Origin: Bdellovibrionales bacterium
Lineage (GTDB): Bacteria > Bdellovibrionota > UBA1018 > CAIMNF01
DNA length: 64,000 bases
Assembly (NCBI GenBank): GCA_947372355.1
Contig: CANBTI010000002.1
Span: 1-64,000 of the forward strand
Direction of reading: 5' to 3'
Both the position numbers and the translations under genes were made by a program. The notes under the pieces are model-generated. The model was not told the DNA's origin and made no database searches. It saw only the letters and a list, made by a program, of their open reading frames with translations. This document shows positions 58,763 to 64,000 of this stretch, one piece after another. Every line of letters starts with the position of its first letter. Within the stretch, counting starts at the first letter, position 1.

Positions 58763-60169
58763 TTAAAATTGAAAGTATATAAATTGATTACCTGTGAACT
58801 GTGCGGCGAAAAGAAAAATGATAGCTACAGTCCAATAAATAGTCCATCTTGGTATCCAAAATAACGATCTGACCCATTCGTGTATATTCTTTTTAGAGTC
58901 TAAAAACTCAAACATCACCAAGAAAAAGATTAATATTAATGCTTCAATCATTTGATATTTTTTAATCAAATCAAATCCTAGGTATGGGGATCGAAAAACT
59001 GAACTAAATATTCCTAAAGCATCATCCATGCTGTTAGCTCTAAAGAACACCCAAGTGGTTGAAACTAAGATCAGTACATAAAATCTACTCAATACCTTTG
59101 GCCAGTGGTCAAATTTCATATTCTTCAAAATGGATAATTCTAAAATTAAAAATAAACCGTGAAGAGCGCCCCAGCTCAAAAATGTCCAATTTGCTCCATG
59201 CCAAAATCCACTCAAAATAAAAACAAGCATGAGGTTAAAGAAGGTTCTTGATCTAGATGTTCGATTCCCTCCAAGTGGAATATAGAGATAATCTCTGAAC
59301 CAAGTGGATAGAGAGATATGCCAACGTCTCCAAAAATCAGACATAGAGTTGGCAAAATAAGGTTTATTAAAATTTATCATTAATTCAATTCCCAGAATTT
59401 TACTAATTCCCCTGGCGATATCTGAATATCCAGAAAAATCACAATAAATTTGAAAAGTAAAAGCAATGACCCCAGATAAGGTTGGGACCAAGCCAAAGCT
59501 CAATGGGTGACTAAAAATTGTATTTGCCAAAGGTGCAAGAGAATCGGCAATTACCGATTTTTTGAATAAACCTTGAGTGACTAAATAGAGTCCTGCTACA
59601 CAACGTTCATAATCAAATGGATGAAATTGGTGTAATTGAGGGAAGATATTTTGAGGGCGCTCAATGGGGCCAGCCACTAATTGCGGGAAATATAAAACAT
59701 ATACGGAGTAATGTAGGATGCTTTTTTCAGCTGGAAATCTTTTTTTGTAAACTTCAAAAACATACGACATGGATTGAAAGGTATGAAAGGAAAGGCCGAT
59801 GGGGAGAATGATCTTCAATGCTGATATTGATAGATTCCAATGAAAAAATCCAATGATGTGATTGATGTTTTCAACCGTAAAATTATAATATTTAAAGAAG
59901 AATAGTATTGAAACATTTGCAACTAAGCTAAATGTTAAGAAGAGCTTTCTTTTTTTCTCATTAGTAGTGGTTTCAATTTTTTTCCCAGCATAAAAATCAA
60001 TACCAATCACTAAAAACAAGATGAGTAAATATTGAGGAATAAAAAACCCATAGAAAAAACAGCTGGAGACTAAAAGTAAAATTAACCTTGATTTTTGTTT
60101 TGAGAGCCAGAAATACAGTAAACAAACGACAGGGAAAAACAATAAAAAGGAAAATGAATTAAAGAGCAT
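58763..60169 (-). CDS. MBOAT-family acyltransferase (AlgI/PatA-like)
   Basis: Polytopic membrane O-acyltransferase of 468 aa that passes acetyl groups across the inner membrane. Family motifs: YVLYFPQLVAGPIERPQNIFPQL, YCDFSGYSDIARG, FNKPYFANSMSDFWRRWHISLSTWFRDYLYIPLGGNR, and SGFWHGANWTFLSWGALHG with the catalytic His. About ten hydrophobic segments. The ATG at 60169 (MLFNSFSFLLFFP) has GGGAG upstream; the track start is 22 codons inside oppC. It follows oppC by 7 bp, so it lies in the same operon as the peptide permease. Confidence 0.92.
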   Translation of the reverse strand: MLFNSFSFLLFFPVVCLLYFWLSKQKSRLILLLVSSCFFYGFFIPQYLLILFLVIGIDFYAGKKIETTTNEKKRKLFLTFSLVANVSILFFFKYYNFTVENINHIIGFFHWNLSISALKIILPIGLSFHTFQSMSYVFEVYKKRFPAEKSILHYSVYVLYFPQLVAGPIERPQNIFPQLHQFHPFDYERCVAGLYLVTQGLFKKSVIADSLAPLANTIFSHPLSFGLVPTLSGVIAFTFQIYCDFSGYSDIARGISKILGIELMINFNKPYFANSMSDFWRRWHISLSTWFRDYLYIPLGGNRTSRSRTFFNLMLVFILSGFWHGANWTFLSWGALHGLFLILELSILKNMKFDHWPKVLSRFYVLILVSTTWVFFRANSMDDALGIFSSVFRSPYLGFDLIKKYQMIEALILIFFLVMFEFLDSKKNIHEWVRSLFWIPRWTIYWTVAIIFLFAAQFTGNQFIYFQF

Positions 60170-60176
60170 TGATTGA

Positions 60177-61019
60177 TCAGCTCCCGATGCTTGAACCCAG
60201 AGAGCTTTTAGGATCCAGTACATCCCGTAAGGCATCTCCTAAAAAATGAAACGCAAGCATCGTGATAAATAATGCTAAACCTGGAAAAAGCATCAAATGC
60301 GGATAGCTTTGAATTCCTCGAAAACCTTCATTCGCGAGTGTTCCCCAACTTGAGTAGGGTGGCTGAAGACCAAGACCCACAAAGGATAAAAAACTTTCAG
60401 TAAGAATATTATTTGGAATTTGAAATGTAAGAGAAACAATCATGGGTCCCATGAGATTTGGTAAAATGTGTTTAAAGATGATCTTAGTGTGAGTGAGTCC
60501 GATGGCCCGGCCCGCTTCCACATAAGGTTGTTCTCTTGCTTGCATCACTAGCGCACGAACTAACCGTGCCTGAGTGACCCAAGTAGTAGCACCAATGGCC
60601 AAAAATATTCCTAAAAAACCGCGTCCAAAAAGAAGTGTAAATAAAATTGCGAGTAGCAACATCGGTAAAATATAAAATATATCAACAATCGACATTAGGA
60701 TTTTATCCCATTTTCCACCGTAGTATCCTGCAATGGCTCCCGTTACCGTTCCCATCACCAGTGCAAAAATGGCAGTACAAAATCCCACGGCTAATGATAA
60801 TCGGGCACCATACAAAATCCTGCTATAGAGATCGCGACCAAGCACATCGGTTCCCATGATGAAGCCCTTAATGGGTGGACTCAGGTTCGGTCCAACTGAA
60901 ACTGCATCATAATCAAAGGGTGCAAAAAATGGAGCACCGATTGCGAAAATGCATAGAATACCCAAAATTAAGATACTGAAAATAAATCGTTTATTTTTAA
61001 GTAATTTTGAATTCAGCAT
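60177..61019 (-). CDS. oppC: Oligopeptide ABC transporter permease (OppC-type)
   Basis: Inner-membrane permease of 280 aa: N-terminal helix (FIFSILILGILCIFAIGAPFFAP), HxL-like GTDVLGRDLYSRILYGARLSLAVG, EAGRAIGLTHTKIIFKHILPNLMGPMIVS (EAA motif) and FLSFVGLGLQPPYSSWGTL typical of OppC/DppC. ATG 61019 is 4 bp after the oppB stop; the track start extends into oppB. Partners: oppB upstream. No oppD/oppF ATPases are in the window. Likely peptide import. Confidence 0.92.
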   Translation of the reverse strand: MLNSKLLKNKRFIFSILILGILCIFAIGAPFFAPFDYDAVSVGPNLSPPIKGFIMGTDVLGRDLYSRILYGARLSLAVGFCTAIFALVMGTVTGAIAGYYGGKWDKILMSIVDIFYILPMLLLAILFTLLFGRGFLGIFLAIGATTWVTQARLVRALVMQAREQPYVEAGRAIGLTHTKIIFKHILPNLMGPMIVSLTFQIPNNILTESFLSFVGLGLQPPYSSWGTLANEGFRGIQSYPHLMLFPGLALFITMLAFHFLGDALRDVLDPKSSLGSSIGS

Positions 61020-61023
61020 AAAA

Positions 61024-61950
61024 TTAATTTTTTGCCTCACTCTTGATTCTAGGATCAATCCAGCTATATGCAAGATCAACGAGTAAGTTACAAATAATGA
61101 GGATAATCCCGAACATGAGGGTCATGCCCATCACGAGAGGATAATCTCTGTTAACCACAGAAGTGATGAAGTATTGTCCAAGACCAGGAATTTGAAATAC
61201 AGTTTCAACCACATAACTACCAGTGATGAGAGAGGCTGCAATTGGCCCAAGTAAGGTAATGACTGGAATTAATGCATTTTTGAGTGCGTGCTTAAATAAA
61301 ACTGTAGAGTCACTGAGCCCTTTACTGTAGGCGGTTCGAATGTAATCGGAGTGAAGGATTTCAAGTAAAGTGGTTCTGGTCATGCGGGCAATGATTGCTA
61401 AAGGTCTCATGGAGAGTGTGATTACAGGTAGGACCATTGAGGCTTTATCTTCCCAAAGTGCGGGGGGAAGTAGATTCCAGTAATTTGAAAAAAGTAAAAC
61501 AAGTAGAGTAGCAATTAAATAAGAGGGAAGAGTAATTCCGGCGATGGCAATGAACATGGATGAAAAATCCCAAATAGTACCGCGTTTCCATGCAGATAAA
61601 ACACCGAGTGATAATCCAAGCGAAAGAGAAATCAGTAGCGCAAGTGCTCCAAGTTGAAGTGAAGGTTTTACCGCATCTGAAATAATTTCGCTAACGGGTG
61701 TTCCGATGTAATGAAAAGATTCGCGTAGGTCTCCATGAGCAGCGTCATTGGCCCATGAAAAAAACTGTTTATACAAAGGCTTATCTAATCCATATTTTGC
61801 ATTAATATTCGCTTGGATTTCTGCAGGCCATACTTTTTCTTCATCAAAGGGGCCGCCGGGAGCTAGGCGCAAAAGAAAAAAAGTAGCTGTGGCTAAAAAA
61901 GTTAAAGTTACTAGAGATTGAATGAGGCGCTTTAGTATAAATTGTATCAT
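61024..61950 (-). CDS. oppB: Oligopeptide ABC transporter permease (OppB-type)
   Basis: Inner-membrane permease of 308 aa. FILKRLIQSLVTLTFLATATFFLLRLAPGGPFD is the standard OppB start. It includes YGLDKPLYKQFFSW, PSLQLGALALLISLSLGLSLG, YIRTAYSKGLSDSTVLFKHALKNALIPVITLLG (EAA-type loop) and SYVVETVFQIPGLGQYF. Start preceded by GAAGGTGA. ATGA overlap with the DUF429-like gene. The separate OppA-type gene at 37.7-39.2 kb could supply the binding protein, an inference. Confidence 0.94.
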   Translation of the reverse strand: MIQFILKRLIQSLVTLTFLATATFFLLRLAPGGPFDEEKVWPAEIQANINAKYGLDKPLYKQFFSWANDAAHGDLRESFHYIGTPVSEIISDAVKPSLQLGALALLISLSLGLSLGVLSAWKRGTIWDFSSMFIAIAGITLPSYLIATLLVLLFSNYWNLLPPALWEDKASMVLPVITLSMRPLAIIARMTRTTLLEILHSDYIRTAYSKGLSDSTVLFKHALKNALIPVITLLGPIAASLITGSYVVETVFQIPGLGQYFITSVVNRDYPLVMGMTLMFGIILIICNLLVDLAYSWIDPRIKSEAKN

Positions 61951-62828
61951 TCTTCACCTTCCTCAAATGAAGAATGTGGATAACGGATCCAACCCGATGA
62001 AACCGGAAATCCCTTAGGTGGAGGAACGCATTCATTTTGATCAAAAAGTAATATGGTATACGCACATAAAAATGCATCAAAAGCGTTTAAATTTTGAGTG
62101 AGCTTTTTCATGTCACGATCGTAAATAAAAATATCATGTAAATCACACATTTTTTCCAAAATAACTTGGCGTGCTTCAGCCCCTTCTTCCATTTTACGAT
62201 AATTTTGAAGATGCTTAACCGATGTTTTAAGCGTGGGCATGAGAAGGGCTACGGTTAATTTGGGTAACACTTCATGCATTTCAAATTGGTGTAGATGGCG
62301 CTGTAAATATTGCATGCGCGCAGTGAGTGGCGCTTTGTTGCCGCCTAAGGTTTCATCCACTTCAAAGCGAATTTTTTCAGGAAGTTTAGAAATCACTTCA
62401 TGTTTAAGCCATAGTTCAATCGGGCGTTGGGTGTAAGGAGTAAAAAAGTTTTTTAATTTAGCTACCTTTTTTGAGACCGGTTTTTTCAATAGCGGCATCG
62501 TTCGCATCCACTTTACTTCTGGAGAACTACAGCCATCAGAAGCACAGCTTTTTTTGGTACAATTAAAACAAGGGGGAAGAGTGAGTGGAACATTCACACC
62601 GATCTTTAGATCTGGATGGTTATTCGCGTGATCCAGTAATGTTTCAATGAGTACTTCATCAGAATCCTTGGTTGCATCCGCTCCAATGCCAGTGTGAACA
62701 TCCAATAGAAAAACTTTTTCTTCTTTAGGATAATACTCGAGAGTCGCTAAAGTGGTTTTTGAGTTCTTTGCACCAGAAAGCTCTAATCCTAAATAACGTT
62801 TTTGATGCTTGGAACTTTTAGCACTCAC
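61947..62828 (-). CDS. DUF429-like protein (RNase H-fold predicted nuclease) with Cys cluster
   Basis: 293-aa soluble protein. The start YLGLELSGAKNSKTTLATLEY resembles the DUF429 opening (Gly-Leu/Ile-Asp/Glu-Ser, RNase H-like strand), IGVNVPLTLPPC follows, and NAFDAFLCAYTILLF matches the late Asp-containing helix of that family. An inserted C-x2-C-x4-C-x4-C (CFNCTKKSCASDGC) could bind zinc or a cluster. Its start is GTG in a GTGA overlap with the GHMP kinase gene, and its end overlaps oppB by ATGA. Function is unknown; nuclease activity is only a family prediction. Confidence 0.73.
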   Translation of the reverse strand: MSAKSSKHQKRYLGLELSGAKNSKTTLATLEYYPKEEKVFLLDVHTGIGADATKDSDEVLIETLLDHANNHPDLKIGVNVPLTLPPCFNCTKKSCASDGCSSPEVKWMRTMPLLKKPVSKKVAKLKNFFTPYTQRPIELWLKHEVISKLPEKIRFEVDETLGGNKAPLTARMQYLQRHLHQFEMHEVLPKLTVALLMPTLKTSVKHLQNYRKMEEGAEARQVILEKMCDLHDIFIYDRDMKKLTQNLNAFDAFLCAYTILLFDQNECVPPPKGFPVSSGWIRYPHSSFEEGEE

Positions 62829-63901
62829 TTGATGGTTAATCCATGAGGTACAGCCTCAAAAGGAAGTGATTGAATTTCTGATGATTCTAAAACTGCTTTT
62901 TTGACTGCGTCTTTGAGTTGATCATTTTTTTCTGGCAATAAGATGAAGAAACAACCGCCACCGCCAGCACCACAAACTTTAAAGGCTACATCGCAAACAT
63001 TTTTAGCTCGAAGATGGGCTTGATCCATATCTTCAGTGCTAATTCCTGGAGCGAGCGTTTTTCTGGTTTCCCATTCTTTTTGAACGGATTTCACTACAGC
63101 TTGAAAATCTTGCTTTAATAAAGCCTGTTCTAAATCGCGAGTGGCTTCACAGATGGCTTTAAATTTTTGCTCAACTTCAGGATTTTTATCAATAAGACCT
63201 TTAAATAGCTGCCAATTGTTAATTCCTGAGTTACGTGATTTTCCAGAGTAAAATAGTAAAGTTCGTGCCTCTAATTCTTTAAGAGTGGAGAGTGGGAATG
63301 AAGAGCGTTCATTTTTTGCAATTTTCCAACTGAGTAATTGTAGGCCGCCAAAGGCTGCTCCGTAATAGTCTTGTAATCCTGCTGGTCCGTAAAGTACTTG
63401 GCTTTCTACATCACGAACAAGAGAAATTAAAAATTCACCATCTTTATCCAGATCGAGTTGTTCGCGTGGATGAGTCCACTTCCAAAGTGCTCCGATGATT
63501 GAAATCGCGAGAGCAGAAGAGCCACCTAAGCCAGCACCCGACGGGCTTTTTGCTTCCGTTTTTAAGGAAAATGTTAAGGATTGAGGATTAGGATGTTGTT
63601 TAGCGAAGTAACGAAGCAATCGAACCAGAAGAGTGAGTTCTGGAATAGCCTCGTAAGTGTCATCTAATATTTGTGCCCAAGTAAAAGTATTTGATTTTTT
63701 TTGATCCAGGGATTCGAGTTGAACCTGTGGATTAGATGAAGGTTGGGCTTCGATGATTGTTTTTGCAAATAAACTAATTCCGAAATTAATCGTTTTAGGT
63801 TGTTTGAGTAATAAATACAGAGGCCAAATATCTACAGTTCCACCTGCAAGGTCTACGCGAACAGGTGCTATGGATTCTATCGTTACTTTTTCTGTGCTCA
63901 T
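62825..63901 (-). CDS. GHMP-family sugar kinase (heptose/fucose kinase-like)
   Basis: 358-aa small-molecule kinase: PVRVDLAGGTVDIWPLYLL opens as in D-glycero-D-manno-heptose 7-phosphate kinase and fucokinase; PSGAGLGGSSALAISI is the GHMP ATP loop; LQDYYGAAFGGLQLL follows; CGAGGGGCFFIL is the third GHMP motif. The sugar is not certain; heptose-7-P would fit LPS synthesis elsewhere in this window. It starts 5 bp after hpt and overlaps the DUF429-like gene, within a minus-strand operon. Confidence 0.85.
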   Translation of the reverse strand: MSTEKVTIESIAPVRVDLAGGTVDIWPLYLLLKQPKTINFGISLFAKTIIEAQPSSNPQVQLESLDQKKSNTFTWAQILDDTYEAIPELTLLVRLLRYFAKQHPNPQSLTFSLKTEAKSPSGAGLGGSSALAISIIGALWKWTHPREQLDLDKDGEFLISLVRDVESQVLYGPAGLQDYYGAAFGGLQLLSWKIAKNERSSFPLSTLKELEARTLLFYSGKSRNSGINNWQLFKGLIDKNPEVEQKFKAICEATRDLEQALLKQDFQAVVKSVQKEWETRKTLAPGISTEDMDQAHLRAKNVCDVAFKVCGAGGGGCFFILLPEKNDQLKDAVKKAVLESSEIQSLPFEAVPHGLTIK

Positions 63902-63906
63902 GTTAA

Positions 63907-64000
63907 CTAGTCTAGCGTACCGATGTACGGAAGTCCGCGATAATGTTCAGCATAATCTAGCCCATAGCCAACTACGAATCGATTTGGAATTTCAAACCCA
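63907..64000 (-). CDS. hpt: Hypoxanthine phosphoribosyltransferase, C-terminal end (partial)
   Basis: The frame entering from the right edge on minus encodes [30 protein letters not shown] and then stops. VGYGLDYxExYRxLPYIG is the characteristic end of Hpt/HGPRT, which recycles hypoxanthine and guanine to nucleotides. The start lies outside the window. It is 5 bp upstream of the GHMP kinase gene and so heads the visible part of the operon. It complements the pnp/deaminase pair at the left end. Confidence 0.9.
   Translation of the reverse strand, partial: GFEIPNRFVVGYGLDYAEHYRGLPYIGTLD

Noticed and set aside
1-64000. CRISPR arrays, prophage, integrases, insertion sequences, toxin-antitoxin or secondary-metabolite clusters
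   Set aside because: None seen; genes are tightly packed housekeeping and envelope genes with uniform composition by eye.

Overview
The window looks like chromosomal core sequence of a Gram-negative bacterium. It encodes outer-membrane assembly (TamB plus an Omp85 protein), KDO synthesis (kdsB, kdsA, kdsC), lipid and envelope enzymes, type IV pili, two PBP systems and a bactofilin. The type IV pilus genes run in the order pilB-pilT-pilC-(pilR-like)-pilA-(pilG-like)-pilH-pilI-pilD-x-pilM-N-O-P-Q. The order is close to the Myxococcus xanthus pil locus, including the ABC-transporter pair. With the low GC content (about 40% by eye, not computed) and the secreted and envelope gene repertoire, this suggests Bdellovibrionota (Bdellovibrio-like) rather than a high-GC myxobacterium. 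That placement is inference. I see no prophage, insertion sequence, integrase, CRISPR array or toxin-antitoxin pair, and coding density is very high. No gene-free stretch exceeds about 205 bp.

Layout. 1-1638: end of ftsA, then ftsZ and its terminator. 1677-7588: purine salvage pair (pnp, MTA/SAH/adenosine-type deaminase), terC, lysA, a small exported protein, tRNA-Leu(UAG), ribF. 7630-21437: the type IV pilus locus. pilB, pilT, pilC and a sigma54-type AAA+ protein with no receiver and a truncated HTH are on plus. pilA is on minus. A divergent plus-strand operon then carries a PilG-position TPR-like protein, ABC ATPase, ABC permease, pilD, an unknown membrane protein, pilMNOPQ and a TPR protein. 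21459-23937: efp, accB, accC. 23963-31292: a TPR protein, tamB and a large Omp85 protein in an overlapping operon. 31340-33299: rplM, rpsI and a parvulin, with two strong terminators. 33323-36776 (minus): a CHASE2 histidine kinase and an NtrC-type response regulator. 36944-42999: a secreted protein-glutaminase-like enzyme, an OppA-type binding protein, a class A PBP and an outer-membrane barrel. 43007-43105: an elaborate nested inverted repeat. 43204-49928: methyltransferase, SDR, PhnP-like hydrolase, alanine dehydrogenase, an isolated FliL, bactofilin with a membrane partner, and a pseudo-receiver/coiled-coil protein. 49945-55802: kdsB-pyrG-kdsA-kdsC-mtgA-transpeptidase. 55912-57690: iscS-iscA-ferredoxin. 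57691-64000 (minus): hpt (partial), GHMP kinase, a DUF429-like protein, oppB, oppC, MBOAT and an AlgX-like protein, probably one long operon.

How the genes work together. Most of the window serves the cell envelope and surface motility: division (FtsA/FtsZ), peptidoglycan synthesis (lysA for DAP/lysine, class A PBP, MtgA plus a monofunctional transpeptidase, possible O-acetylation by MBOAT/SGNH), LPS core sugar synthesis, OMP assembly, and a complete type IV pilus machine. Purine salvage (pnp, deaminase, hpt), peptide uptake (opp genes) and alanine dehydrogenase would fit a lifestyle living on nucleosides and peptides, but that link is inference. The best candidates for new biology are the three-way-junction inverted repeat at 43.0 kb, the receiver-less and HTH-truncated PilR relative, the six-POTRA Omp85 protein coupled to TamB, the FrzS/AglZ-like pseudo-receiver protein, and the predicted secreted protein deamidase.
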